In this document: in pieces, positions 42,134-50,687 of the stretch
Layout of the letters: each line of letters starts with the position of its first letter
How positions within the stretch are numbered: the first letter of the stretch is position 1
Origin: DYJB01 sp963777165
GTDB taxonomy: Bacteria; Chloroflexota; Anaerolineae; Anaerolineales; E44-bin32
Reading direction: 5' to 3'
Length of the DNA stretch: 64,000 nucleotides
Assembly: GCA_963777165.1 (NCBI GenBank)
Contig: CAVZPO010000027.1
Location: 221,070 to 285,069, forward strand
Notes under the pieces: model-generated
Told to the model about the DNA's origin: nothing
The model's database searches: none
What the model saw: the letters and a program-made list of their open reading frames with translations, nothing else
Translations under genes and position numbers: made by a program

Positions 42134-44686
42134 ATGCCCGTCGTAGATGCTCTTGAGCGCCTGCGCCGCGAGCCCGGTTTCATGGCACAAGTCCGCGCCT
42201 GGGAGCGGCTGCCGGCCAGGCCGGCGCGCTATGCGGATTTCCCTGCCGGCCTGTCGCCTCGATTGATCGCCGCCCTGCGCCAGACCGGCACGGCGCCGCT
42301 CTACACTCATCAGGCCGCCGCCGTCGAAGCCGCCCTGGCCGGCGAGAATGTAGTCGTTGTCACCGGCACCGCCTCGGGCAAGACGTTGTGCTACAACCTT
42401 CCTGTGCTGCAGACGCTGCTCGACGAGCCTGAAGCGCGCGCCGTCTATCTGTTCCCGACCAAAGCGCTGACGCAGGATCAGGCCGCCGTTCTCGGTGATC
42501 TGCTCGGCACACTCAACGCCGCCGACCAGATCCCCGTACGCACCTACGACGGCGACACACCCCCCGCCCAACGGCGGGCGATCCGCGACGAAGCACGTCT
42601 GCTGCTGACCAACCCGGACATGCTGCACGCCGGGATCCTGCCCCACCATCCGCGCTGGGCGGCTCTGTTCGAGAACCTGCGCTGGATCGTGATCGACGAA
42701 CTGCACGTCTACCGCGGCGTCTTCGGCTCGAACGTCGCCAACCTCCTTCGGCGGTTGCGCCGCCTGTGCCGCTTCTACGGATCGGACCCGCGTGTCATCC
42801 TGACCTCGGCCACCATCGCCAACCCACGGGAATTGGCGCAGCAGCTGATCGAGGCACCGGTGCGGCTGATCCCGCCCGATCTGGACGGCTCACCCCGGGC
42901 CGAGAAGCACATCGTGATCTACAACCCACCGGTCCTCGATCCTGCCCTCGGCATCCGCCGCGCCTACACCCTCGAGGCCACGCGCATCGCCACCGCGTTC
43001 CTGGAGAGCGACGTGCAGACCGTCGTCTTCGCCCGTGCTCGGCGAACGACCGAGATCCTGCTCGGATACCTGCGTGATTCGCTCCAGCAGGCCGGCGGGG
43101 ACCCGGCACGGATCCGCGGGTATCGTGGCGGCTACCTGCCACTCGAGCGACGCGAGATCGAACGCGGGCTGCGCGACGGCTCGGTCCTGGGCGTCGTGGC
43201 GACCAATGCCCTTGAGCTTGGGGTCGACATCGGCCAGATGGGAGCGGCGGTCGTCGCCGGCTACCCGGGCACGATCGCCAGCCTGTGGCAGCAGGCGGGG
43301 CGCGCCGGCCGGCGATCGGAGGTCTCGGCGGCCATCCTGGTCGCCTCGGCCGCGCCGCTCGATCAATTTGTGGCGGCACACCCCGCCTACATCTTCGAGC
43401 GCTCTCCGGAGATGGGGCTGATCAACCCCGACAACTTGGCGATCCTCGCCCGCCATCTGCGCTGCGCCGCATTCGAGCTCCCCTTCAACGAGGCGGATGC
43501 GTTCGGGCACTATGCGGATCTGCCTGCGCTTCTGCAAGCCATGGCCGAGGAAGGCGATCTGCATCAGTCCCAGGGCGCCTACCGCTGGGTGGCGGATGCG
43601 TACCCGGCAGAAGGGGTTTCCCTGCGAGCCGGGAGCGACGACACGATCGTCATTCAGGACGTTGGCCAGGGCAAACCCGTCGTCATCGGCCAGGTCGACC
43701 GGGCCGCCGCGCCGGTCCTGGTCCATGAGGGCGCCGTCTACATTCACGAAGGTCGCACCTTCCTCGTCACGCGTGTGGACTGGGAGGGCGCGCTGGCCGA
43801 AGTCCAGCCGGCGGAGGTCGACTACTACACCGACGCCGGCGAGGCTGTGGACCTGGAGATCCTGGAAGTCTTCGACGCCGACGAACACGCTGCGGCGCGG
43901 CGGGCCCACGGCCGGATCCGCGTCACGGCGCAGGCGACCTCGTTTCGCAAGATCAAGCGCTATACGCACGAGACGCTCGGGTACGGGACGATCGACCTGC
44001 CGCCGCGCGAGTTCGAGACGACGGCCTTCTGGCTGTGGCTCGATCCGGAGCTGGTCGAGCGTCTGGAGGCGGAGGGCGTGCTGCTGCCGCCCAACGACTA
44101 CGGGCCGGACTGGCCGTCGGCGCGGCGGGCGGCCGTGGCCCGCGACAGCCACCGCTGTCGGCAATGCAACGCGCCCGAACGGGAGGGGCGCGGGCACGAG
44201 GTCCATCACCTCAGGCCATTCCGCGAATTCGGCTACGTGCCGGGCGAGAACCGTAACGATCGCCTGGCGAATGCGCTCGACAATCTGATCACGCTCTGCC
44301 CGGCGTGCCATCAGAGGGCGGAGGCGGCCCGCGGCACGCGCAGCGCGCTGGGCGGCCTGGCCTATGCGCTGGGCAACATCGCCCCGCTGTACCTGATGTG
44401 CGATCCGAGGGACGTGGGGGTGGAGGCCGAGACGCGGGCCAAGTCCACGCGTGCGCCGACGATCACATTCTATGACCGGGTGGCTGAGGGGCTGGGGCTG
44501 GCCGAGCGGCTGTACGAACTGCACGACGAGCTGCTGTCGGGCGCGCTCGAGCTGGTCGAGAGCTGCGGCTGCCAGGAGGGATGTCCGGCGTGCGTCGGAC
44601 CGTCGGGCGTCGGAGGGGGCGAGATCAAGCTGCTCACCGTGCGGCTGCTGCGGGCAGTGATCGGCCCTGCGCCGCGGGCTCCGTAG
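42134..44686 (+). CDS. DUF1998-type DEAD/DEAH-box helicase with internal HNH domain
   Basis: An 850-residue superfamily 2 helicase of the YprA/MrfA type. It has motif I TGTASGKTLCYN, the Walker B IDELHVYRGVFGS, motif III TSATIANP and a motif VI QQAGRAGRR. The C-terminal DUF1998/MZB region carries the cysteine cluster SCGCQEGCPACVG. Between them, near residues 670-740, is an HNH module: CRQCNAPE, HEVHHLRPF and LCPACHQ. MrfA relatives repair DNA crosslinks and mitomycin damage; HNH is not part of the usual architecture that I know. The ATG lies seven bases after a perfect TATAAT box, implying a leaderless message. Confidence 0.85.
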   Translation: MPVVDALERLRREPGFMAQVRAWERLPARPARYADFPAGLSPRLIAALRQTGTAPLYTHQAAAVEAALAGENVVVVTGTASGKTLCYNLPVLQTLLDEPEARAVYLFPTKALTQDQAAVLGDLLGTLNAADQIPVRTYDGDTPPAQRRAIRDEARLLLTNPDMLHAGILPHHPRWAALFENLRWIVIDELHVYRGVFGSNVANLLRRLRRLCRFYGSDPRVILTSATIANPRELAQQLIEAPVRLIPPDLDGSPRAEKHIVIYNPPVLDPALGIRRAYTLEATRIATAFLESDVQTVVFARARRTTEILLGYLRDSLQQAGGDPARIRGYRGGYLPLERREIERGLRDGSVLGVVATNALELGVDIGQMGAAVVAGYPGTIASLWQQAGRAGRRSEVSAAILVASAAPLDQFVAAHPAYIFERSPEMGLINPDNLAILARHLRCAAFELPFNEADAFGHYADLPALLQAMAEEGDLHQSQGAYRWVADAYPAEGVSLRAGSDDTIVIQDVGQGKPVVIGQVDRAAAPVLVHEGAVYIHEGRTFLVTRVDWEGALAEVQPAEVDYYTDAGEAVDLEILEVFDADEHAAARRAHGRIRVTAQATSFRKIKRYTHETLGYGTIDLPPREFETTAFWLWLDPELVERLEAEGVLLPPNDYGPDWPSARRAAVARDSHRCRQCNAPEREGRGHEVHHLRPFREFGYVPGENRNDRLANALDNLITLCPACHQRAEAARGTRSALGGLAYALGNIAPLYLMCDPRDVGVEAETRAKSTRAPTITFYDRVAEGLGLAERLYELHDELLSGALELVESCGCQEGCPACVGPSGVGGGEIKLLTVRLLRAVIGPAPRAP

Positions 44687-44760
44687 CGACATCTCTCACG
44701 CCCGCTCCTACGCGCGCCAGGAATCGTGGCGCGATCGCGGTTGCCTCGGGTGGTGAAAGC

Positions 44761-44785
44761 GTAGGGGCACGGCATGCCGTGCCCC
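44761..44785 (+). repeat. Palindromic repeat 1
   Basis: Arms GTAGGGGCACGGC and GCCGTGCCCC meet at an AT centre (GGCATGCC). Confidence 0.8.
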
Positions 44786-44815
44786 GACCGATCGCGCAGA
44801 TCCGTTCATCCCTCG

Positions 44816-44843
44816 GTAGGGGCGAAGCATGCTTCGCCCCTAC
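44816..44843 (+). repeat. Palindromic repeat 2
   Basis: Perfect palindrome with arms GTAGGGGCGAAGC and GCTTCGCCCCTAC. Confidence 0.85.
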
Positions 44844-44872
44844 GGGTATCGTCGCTGGCGCCTCAGACCCCG

Positions 44873-44899
44873 GTAGCCGCAGGTCATGACCTGCGCCCC
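44873..44899 (+). repeat. Palindromic repeat 3 (divergent)
   Basis: Core CGCAGGTCATGACCTGCG (44879-44896) flanked by GTAGC and CCCC; same outline as the other copies but a different core. Confidence 0.6.
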
Positions 44900-44966
44900 G
44901 CAGCCGAAGGCTGGCGATCCCACGGCTGCGGCGCGGCCGCGGCCCGAAGAACCCAGCCGCGAACAT

Positions 44967-44995
44967 GTAGGGGCGGGTTTCAAACCCGCCCCTAC
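44967..44995 (+). repeat. Palindromic repeat 4
   Basis: Perfect palindrome of 29 bases with arms GTAGGGGCGGGTTT and AAACCCGCCCCTAC. An identical copy lies at 49545-49573. Confidence 0.85.
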
Positions 44996-45047
44996 GAAGG
45001 CAAGGGACTTTCTCCCGATCGCGAGCACCTTGGGTGCCGAATGCGCA

Positions 45048-45072
45048 CGGGCACGGCATGCCGTGCCCCTAC
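45048..45072 (+). repeat. Palindromic repeat 5
   Basis: Inverted relative of repeat 1: GGGCACGGC, AT centre, GCCGTGCCCCTAC. Confidence 0.8.
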
Positions 45073-45099
45073 CGGGCGGGTAGATCTGTCCATCTCTCC

Positions 45100-45123
45100 G
45101 TAGGGGCGAAGCTTCGCCCCTAC
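45100..45123 (+). repeat. Palindromic repeat 6
   Basis: Perfect 24-base palindrome GTAGGGGCGAAG with CTTCGCCCCTAC, shorter relative of repeat 2. Confidence 0.85.
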
Positions 45124-45157
45124 GCGTCGAACGGTGGGTGCCCTGATCGAGTTGGGG

Positions 45158-46024
45158 CTAGGTCTTCTCCTTGCTCGCGTGCCGCAAGAATACGAACCAG
45201 TAGATGATGGCCACCAACACGGCGCCGCCGATGATGTTGCCGATCGTCACCGGCACCAGGTTGTTGATGGCGAATGCCTGCCAGGTCAGCCCGTCGAGCT
45301 CAAGCTTGGTGCTGGCGACGAAGAGCGGATCGTACTCCTTGATCAGCAGCCCGATGGGGATGAAGTACATGTTGGCGATGCTGTGCTCGAACCCGCCGGC
45401 GACGAAGGCCGTGATCGGGAACACGATGGCCATGATCTTGTCGACCGTGCTGCGGGCGCTGTAAGTCATCCACACCGCCAGGCAGACCAGCACGTTGCAC
45501 ATGATCCCCAGAAACACGGCCTGCACGAACCCCAGGTGCACCTTGCTGTTGGCGATGCTCAGCGCGGCGATGCCGACCGCGCCGCTGCCGAATGAGTACT
45601 GCTTGCTCATGAACATCATCAGCGCCGTGCCCAGCGACCCGATCAGGTTGCCCAGATAGACGATGCCCCAGTTGCGGAGCAACGCCATGGTGGACACTTT
45701 GCCGCCGGCCCAGGCCATCACGATCAGGTTGTTACCGGTGAACAGTTCAGCGCCTCCGACCACAACCAGGATCAGGCCGAGGCTGAACACCAACCCGATC
45801 AGCAAGCGGGCGATGCCGTACGGCACGACGCCGGAGAGCCCGGCGGCGACCGTTGTGGCGAAGATGGCGCCCAGGGCGATGAAGGCGCCGGCGAGGATCG
45901 CCAGCGTCAACACCGTCCAGAAGTGCATAGCCGCCTTGCGCACGCCGATCGATTCCGCCCGCACGGCCATTTCCGCCGGCAGAAGTGCGTCGATGCTGAT
46001 CTCGTGGACTTCGTTGGTCGTCAT
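45158..46024 (-). CDS. Formate/nitrite transporter family channel
   Basis: A 288-residue FNT-family protein with six membrane helices. Segments such as GGAELFTGNNLI and LVCLAVWMTYSARS contain the conserved loop and pore residues; AGGFEHSIANMYFIP is the FNT signature. It conducts formate, nitrite or hydrosulfide. The start MTTNEVHE is the ATG after a GAGGGAAAC site; the longer frame adds 25 residues without a signal. No neighbour identifies the anion. Confidence 0.88.
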   Translation of the reverse strand: MTTNEVHEISIDALLPAEMAVRAESIGVRKAAMHFWTVLTLAILAGAFIALGAIFATTVAAGLSGVVPYGIARLLIGLVFSLGLILVVVGGAELFTGNNLIVMAWAGGKVSTMALLRNWGIVYLGNLIGSLGTALMMFMSKQYSFGSGAVGIAALSIANSKVHLGFVQAVFLGIMCNVLVCLAVWMTYSARSTVDKIMAIVFPITAFVAGGFEHSIANMYFIPIGLLIKEYDPLFVASTKLELDGLTWQAFAINNLVPVTIGNIIGGAVLVAIIYWFVFLRHASKEKT

Positions 46025-46159
46025 AGGTCCGTTTCCCTCTGCCGTTCGCGCGGAGGCGATGGGCACTCCTACCGTAATCTCGCCATGCGGCAGGCTCAAG
46101 AGACGAATGTCACAAGCGCCGGGCGGCGCAGGTCACGGGGTTAGGGCGTGAGGTGGGGA

Positions 46160-47089
46160 TCAGTTCGAGGCGGGACGGCGTGTCGGCAGATTGAGCAAAA
46201 CGACTGCCGCCAGGATCAATGCCCCTCCCATCCACTGAGAGCGCGTGAGCGCCTCACCCAGAACCATAGCGGCCAGGGCAATGGTGAATACGGGCTCGAG
46301 GGTGCTCAGCAGCGATGCGGCCGTCGGGCCGACACGCCGCATACCGGCGAAGAAGGTCGCCAGCGGCAGAATGGTGCTGAAGACGATCAAACCGAGAAGC
46401 AGGGCGGCGGCGCGCGGGGTGGCCGGCACGACCCAGGTGCGGGTGACCAACCCGGTCAAGCCGAAACTCACCGACGCCCCCAATGCCACCCAGGCCGTGC
46501 TGATGAGCGGCCCGGAGCGATGGACGTAGCGGTTGCTGACGACGATGTAGACGCCGTAACCAGCCGCCGCGCCCAGCACGAGCAGCACGCCGAGCAGGTC
46601 AGGCCCCACGCCGCGCAAGGCGTCCCACGGGCTGGCGGTCAGCGTCGCGCCGACCAGCGCCAGCGCCATGGCTCCCATCTCCAGCCGGGCCGGCTTGCGG
46701 CCCTCGACGACCCACATGTTCAGCGCTACGAAGACCGGGTAGATGTACAGCAGCACCGAGCTGAGGGAGGCGGGTATGCGCTGCAGCCCCAGGAAGTACA
46801 GACTCGATTGGGTGAAGTAGCCGAGGCCGCCAAGCAGGAAGAGAGCCAACACAAGGCGGCGATCCGGGAAGATCGCTCGGCCCTGCCTCCACCCAAGAAT
46901 GATCAGCAACACAAGCGCCGCGCCGCCGAAGCGCAAGCTGAGGAAACCGGTCAGACTCAGTCCCTCGGCGAAGGCCAGCTTAGCGAGAATCGACAGCGTG
47001 GCGAAACCAAAGGCGGACGCGGCGCACAACCCAGCGCCGACGAGCCGGCTCTCAAGTTCGGGTGCTGCAGGGCTGGAGTTCGAGGTCAT
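46160..47089 (-). CDS. EamA-family (DMT) transporter
   Basis: A 309-residue protein with ten hydrophobic segments forming two EamA repeats, for example GAGLCAASAFGFATLSILAK near the start and PTAASLLSTLEPVFTIALAA in the second half. DMT proteins export metabolites such as amino acids. The substrate is unknown. A minus-strand TATACT box and an inverted repeat precede the gene. Confidence 0.85.
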   Translation of the reverse strand: MTSNSSPAAPELESRLVGAGLCAASAFGFATLSILAKLAFAEGLSLTGFLSLRFGGAALVLLIILGWRQGRAIFPDRRLVLALFLLGGLGYFTQSSLYFLGLQRIPASLSSVLLYIYPVFVALNMWVVEGRKPARLEMGAMALALVGATLTASPWDALRGVGPDLLGVLLVLGAAAGYGVYIVVSNRYVHRSGPLISTAWVALGASVSFGLTGLVTRTWVVPATPRAAALLLGLIVFSTILPLATFFAGMRRVGPTAASLLSTLEPVFTIALAAMVLGEALTRSQWMGGALILAAVVLLNLPTRRPASN

Positions 47090-47109
47090 GGTCGGGTGTC
47101 GTATTGAAA

Positions 47110-47135
47110 CGCGAATCGTTCGCGGGGCAAGTATA
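47110..47135 (-). promoter_or_regulatory. Promoter and operator of the EamA transporter gene
   Basis: TATACT on the minus strand (47130-47135) in the context GGGCTATACT. Just downstream is a perfect inverted repeat CGCGAA TCG TTCGCG (47110-47124), which covers the expected start site and is a likely repressor site. Confidence 0.5.
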
Positions 47136-47222
47136 GCCCGGGGTACGGCCGCGTTTTCGATCTCGCAGCCTATGTTCGACGCGGATAGACCGTTTCAGGC
47201 CCCCCATTGGAGGGACCCCGGC

Positions 47223-47543
47223 TCAGCGCCGCGACCCGACCACCGCGCGGCGCATCTGGGCGCGATAGGCCTTGAACGCCGCCCGGCCCGCGGGCGTCAG
47301 GCTGCAAACCGTCTGTGGGATCTTGCCGCGGAACCCCTTGTCGATTTGCAGATAGCCGGCCCGTTCGAGCCGGCTCAGGTGCGCCGACAAGTTCCCCTTG
47401 GTTAACCCCGTCTGGTGCTGCAGGAAGACGAAGTCGGCCTCGCGCACGGCCGAGAGCAGCGCCACGATCAGCAGCCGCGCCGGCTCGTGAATCACGCGAT
47501 CGACCTCGGTCAGGGCACGCAGGTCGTCGCCGGCCATGGTCAC
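47223..47543 (-). CDS. Winged-helix transcriptional regulator (MarR/ArsR-like)
   Basis: A 106-residue DNA-binding protein. The helix-turn-helix is in LQHQTGLTKGNLSAHLSRLERAGY, with a wing ending SLTPAGRAAFKAYRAQM. It belongs to the small single-domain group that includes DUF4423/MarR-like regulators. It overlaps the following membrane-protein gene by four bases (the regulator start lies within its last codons), so they form an operon. Confidence 0.85.
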   Translation of the reverse strand: MTMAGDDLRALTEVDRVIHEPARLLIVALLSAVREADFVFLQHQTGLTKGNLSAHLSRLERAGYLQIDKGFRGKIPQTVCSLTPAGRAAFKAYRAQMRRAVVGSRR

Positions 47544-48163
47544 GCCCCTTCGGTCGGCGGTGCCGTCGTGCGCAGATAGCGCGCCAGAACCAGGGCGCCG
47601 CCCAGCAGCACGGTGACGCCGGACGCGCCAAATGCCAGTGCGGAGCCAAACGAGGCGCCCAGACCGAAGGATGTTGCCGCCAGGCCGCCGCCTAGCGCGA
47701 CGAAACCAACGATAGCCAGCCGGACCAGCCCGGTCCGCAGGCTGAGCGCCAGAAAGACGATCGCCAGCGCCGCCCCTTGCAGCGCGCCCAACGCCAGCTG
47801 CAGATTCGGTCGCGCGGCGAGCAGCCAGACGATTGCCAGGCTGACGCCGGCGCCGATCGCGCCGGCCAGCACGCGGCGTGCCGGGCCAGCACTCGGGTAG
47901 GCCACGTAACCAGTCCGTGGGTAGGTCAGCCGTTCCTTGGCGGCGCGCACGGCCAGCCCCACGACGAGCATGCCGCCGAGGATGACCAGCGGCAGGCCGA
48001 GGGCGGAGAAAGACGCCGCCAGGCTATCGGCGGGCGCCAGGCCTTCGACCGCAAACAGCCCGGCGAGCGCCAGAAACAGCACGCCGATACCGATCTCTGC
48101 CAGGCCGTCGTCGAACCAGTAGCGCACGGCCCGCCGCGGGGCAGCTTCCATCTGTCCGATCAT
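47540..48163 (-). CDS. Membrane protein of unknown function, regulator-linked
   Basis: A 207-residue integral membrane protein with five or six hydrophobic segments after an amphipathic N-terminus (RYWFDDGLAEIGIGVLFLALAG). It is the first gene of a two-gene operon with the winged-helix regulator, an arrangement seen for transport and stress systems. GAGGGACGC precedes the ATG. The promoter contains a 14-base palindrome. Confidence 0.7.
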   Translation of the reverse strand: MIGQMEAAPRRAVRYWFDDGLAEIGIGVLFLALAGLFAVEGLAPADSLAASFSALGLPLVILGGMLVVGLAVRAAKERLTYPRTGYVAYPSAGPARRVLAGAIGAGVSLAIVWLLAARPNLQLALGALQGAALAIVFLALSLRTGLVRLAIVGFVALGGGLAATSFGLGASFGSALAFGASGVTVLLGGALVLARYLRTTAPPTEGA

Positions 48164-48188
48164 GCGTCCCTCCGATGTGGTCTGCCAT

Positions 48189-48202
48189 ACAAACTAGTCT
48201 GT
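48189..48202 (-). promoter_or_regulatory. ACTAGT palindrome in the regulator operon promoter
   Basis: ACAAACTAGTCTGT is a near-perfect inverted repeat centred on CTAG. It lies 26-40 bases upstream of the operon's ATG. An ACTAGT-centred site is common for small winged-helix repressors, so this is probably the auto-regulatory operator. Confidence 0.5.
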
Positions 48203-48338
48203 AATAACTATCGCGCCGGATAGACGAGCTGTCAAGAGGCAACCGACGTGCCCGGGGCGGGGGGCGGCGCCGGGCGCGCTCGTCCAAGAGATCCACATTG
48301 GAAGGGCCCCGGGGCGCGGTAGAATGAACCCCACGACG

Positions 48339-49274
48339 ATGGCCACCCGCGATCGAGTCCGCACCACCTCCCCTGCCGTTCTCACCCCGGCGCCTCAGCG
48401 CCGGCCGGAATGGATCCGCGTGCGCGCTCCGTCCGGCGAGACCGTCGAGTGGCTGCGTCAGATGATGCGCAGCAAGGCGCTGCACACCGTGTGCGAAGAG
48501 GCGATGTGCCCCAACCTGGGCGAGTGCTGGGGCGCGGGCACCGCCACCTTCCTGATGATGGGTGATACCTGCACGCGCTCGTGCGGCTTCTGCGATATCA
48601 AGACCGGCCGGCCTGCGCCGCTCGACTGGCTCGAGCCGGAACGCGTCGCCCGTGCGGTGCAGGCCATGAACCTGCGTCACGCCGTCATCACCAGCGTTAA
48701 CCGCGACGAGCGCCAGGACGGCGGCGCGCCGATCTTCGCCATGGTCATTCGCCGCATCCGCGAGCTGCATCCCGGCTGCTCGATCGAGGTGCTGATCCCC
48801 GATTTCAAAGGCTCGCTGGAGGCCTTGCGTATCGTCGTCGACGCCCGCCCCGAAATCCTCAATCACAACGTCGAGACCGTCCCGCGCCTGTTCCGCAAGG
48901 TCCAGCCCCAGGATCGCTACGAGTGGGCCGCCGCAACATTGTCGAACGCTAAGCGCCTCGACCCCGAGGTGCTGACCAAATCGGGCATCATGCTTGGCCT
49001 GGGCGAGACGCTCGAAGAGGTTCAGGCGGTGATGCGCGATTTGCGCGAGTGGGGCGTCGAGATCCTGACCCTCGGCCAGTACTTGCAGCCGTCCAAGCAG
49101 CACTTGCCGATCGAGCGTTACGTCACGCCCGACGAGTTCGCCGCCCTCAAGGCCTACGGCCTCGAGATCGGTTTTCGCTGGGTCGAGTCCGGCCCGCTGG
49201 TACGCTCCTCGTACCATGCCGAGCAGCAGGTCCACGCGTTGAGCCTCGTACACCGCAAGCTGTACGGCGAGTAG
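48339..49274 (+). CDS. lipA: Lipoyl synthase
   Basis: A 311-residue radical SAM enzyme that inserts two sulfurs into octanoyl groups on lipoate-dependent proteins. Both iron-sulfur clusters are visible: the auxiliary CEEAMCPNLGEC and the radical SAM CTRSCGFC, and a C-terminal VRSSYHAEQQ with the RSSY motif. A TAGAAT box (48320-48325) overlaps an upstream ATG at 48324, so the ATG at 48339 is preferred. Confidence 0.94.
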   Translation: MATRDRVRTTSPAVLTPAPQRRPEWIRVRAPSGETVEWLRQMMRSKALHTVCEEAMCPNLGECWGAGTATFLMMGDTCTRSCGFCDIKTGRPAPLDWLEPERVARAVQAMNLRHAVITSVNRDERQDGGAPIFAMVIRRIRELHPGCSIEVLIPDFKGSLEALRIVVDARPEILNHNVETVPRLFRKVQPQDRYEWAAATLSNAKRLDPEVLTKSGIMLGLGETLEEVQAVMRDLREWGVEILTLGQYLQPSKQHLPIERYVTPDEFAALKAYGLEIGFRWVESGPLVRSSYHAEQQVHALSLVHRKLYGE

Positions 49275-49300
49275 TCCACACAGGTTGCGACGCCTTCACC

Positions 49301-49331
49301 CCAATCGGCGGCCATCCCGGCCGCCGATTGG
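49301..49331 (+). terminator. Hairpin after lipA
   Basis: Perfect 13-bp stem CCAATCGGCGGCC / GGCCGCCGATTGG with an ATCCC loop, 26 bases after the stop. There is no T tract. Confidence 0.6.
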
Positions 49332-49544
49332 GATTGCGGCGCGGATCGATCGTGCCTGCCCCGCGTCCCAGCGCGCTTCCGCGGCCAGCGCGTTTCCGCT
49401 GGGGCGGGAATCAGAGGGGCCCTTACAAGGTACGCAGGTGCCCGCCGTGGGCGCACCCACCGCACTTGGGTTCGCCCCTACCCCACACGCGCGAGGCTCC
49501 CACTTCCTGGCATGTTCCCGCGGCCTGATGCCTGCCGGCCGCAT

Positions 49545-49573
49545 GTAGGGGCGGGTTTCAAACCCGCCCCTAC
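49545..49573 (+). repeat. Palindromic repeat 7
   Basis: Identical 29-base palindrome to repeat 4 (44967-44995), about 4.6 kb away. Confidence 0.85.
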
Positions 49574-49605
49574 GAGGTCCGCAGTGGGCGCAGCGAGCGC
49601 GCCGC

Positions 49606-49634
49606 TTGACCGGAGTGCGCCTCCATGTTACGCT
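49606..49634 (+). promoter_or_regulatory. Candidate promoter of the molybdate/tungstate regulator
   Basis: TTGACC and TACGCT with a 17-base spacer, the normal sigma70 spacing. Confidence 0.45.
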
Positions 49635-49662
49635 CCAGACGCTAAGGAAAAACTTATCGGCC

Positions 49663-50643
49663 ATGCCCGAGCTGACCCACCTGCGCTCCTACGAGCACCT
49701 CAAGTTGGTCGCCGACCCGCGTCGGCTGGCGATCCTGCAGCACCTGATGGCCCAGCCGGCGACGCTCACCCAGCTCGGCCAGGCACTCGGCGAACACCCG
49801 GCGTGGATCCGCCATCACCTACGGCGGCTGGAGCAGGCAGGGTTGGTGGAGGTGGTCGAGACGCGGCGCACCCACGGCGCCCAGGAGCGCTACTACCGCG
49901 CCCGCGCCGGCGGCTATCTGCTCCAGGAACTGATCCTGCCGCAGACCTCGGGCCGCCCGGTCATCGTCTTCAGCGGCAGCCATGACCTGGCAGTAAACCA
50001 GCTGGCAGCAGAGCTCGCCCCGCACGTCGACGTCCTGACGCTGCCCGTCGGCAGCCTCAACGGCTTGATCCACTTGCGCCAGGGCCTGTGCCAGATCTCC
50101 GGCTCACACATCCTCGACGAAAGCGGCGAATACAACACCCCCACCATCCGCCACCTCTTCCCCGACCGCGAAGTCGAACTGGTGACGCTGGCGTACCGAA
50201 TGCAGGGACTGATGCTGGCGGTCGGTAATCCGAAGGGCATCCGAGAGATCGCGGACCTGACGCGCCCGGATCTGCGCTTCGCCAACCGCAACACCGGCTC
50301 GGGCACACGCCTGTGGTTTGATGCCGAACTCAGACGGCTTAAGATCGAGCCTGGGCTGATCCGGGGTTGCGGCTACGAGGTCGATACACACAGCGCCGCC
50401 GCGTCCCTGGTCGCAACCGGGAAGGCGGACGCCGCTCTGGGACTGCAAGCCGCGGCGCATCAGCAGGGTCTGGATTTCATCCCGCTGCTCGAGGAACGCT
50501 ACGACTTGGTCCTGCTCCGCGAGCAGGAGCCCGCGCTGACCCCCTTGCTCGAGCACCTGCAGACCATCGGGTTCCGCCGCGCGGTGGAATCGCTGACCGG
50601 GTATGCCACCTCCCACAGCGGCGAACAGATCCTGATCCAGTAG
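49663..50643 (+). CDS. HTH regulator with COG1910-type oxyanion-binding domain
   Basis: A 326-residue regulator. Residues about 8-75 are an ArsR-type winged helix (ADPRRLAILQHLMAQ, LTQLGQALGEHPAWIRHHL). Residues 100-326 are a substrate-binding-protein-like domain with RFANRNTGSGTRLWFD and GKADAALGLQAAA, the typical segments of COG1910 molybdate/tungstate-binding domains. It probably senses intracellular molybdate or tungstate and controls the adjacent uptake island. ATG 49663 is chosen as the first start in phase with the HTH. Confidence 0.82.
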   Translation: MPELTHLRSYEHLKLVADPRRLAILQHLMAQPATLTQLGQALGEHPAWIRHHLRRLEQAGLVEVVETRRTHGAQERYYRARAGGYLLQELILPQTSGRPVIVFSGSHDLAVNQLAAELAPHVDVLTLPVGSLNGLIHLRQGLCQISGSHILDESGEYNTPTIRHLFPDREVELVTLAYRMQGLMLAVGNPKGIREIADLTRPDLRFANRNTGSGTRLWFDAELRRLKIEPGLIRGCGYEVDTHSAAASLVATGKADAALGLQAAAHQQGLDFIPLLEERYDLVLLREQEPALTPLLEHLQTIGFRRAVESLTGYATSHSGEQILIQ

Positions 50644-50687
50644 AAGGACGGGCGATTGCCCGAGCATCACACCACCAAGGAGATCTC

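Larger units (their letters stand above)
44687..45157 (+). other. Non-coding region packed with GTAGGGGCG-type palindromes
   Basis: Six palindromic elements occupy most of this 470-base gap between the helicase gene and the formate/nitrite channel gene. No ORF, tRNA or terminator T tract is seen. Individual repeats are listed separately. Confidence 0.75.
49332..49662 (+). other. Intergenic region with repeat 7 and regulator promoter
   Basis: No gene is seen. A palindromic repeat lies at 49545-49573 and a partial GTTCGCCCCTAC fragment near 49469. A TTGACC (49606-49611) and a TACGCT (49629-49634) with a 17-base gap form a candidate promoter for the regulator. Confidence 0.5.

Noticed and set aside
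42890..44692. 600-residue minus-strand open frame opposite the helicase gene
   Set aside because: Product is Arg/Gly/Asp-rich low-complexity sequence with no motif. It is a shadow frame typical of GC-rich DNA.
44687..45157. CRISPR array in the repeat field
   Set aside because: Repeats are palindromic, of unequal length and irregularly spaced, with no uniform spacers and no cas genes.
49635..49662. ModE-type operator before the COG1910 regulator
   Set aside because: The bases around CGCTAAGG and CTTATCG are not complementary inverted repeats of the ModE type.
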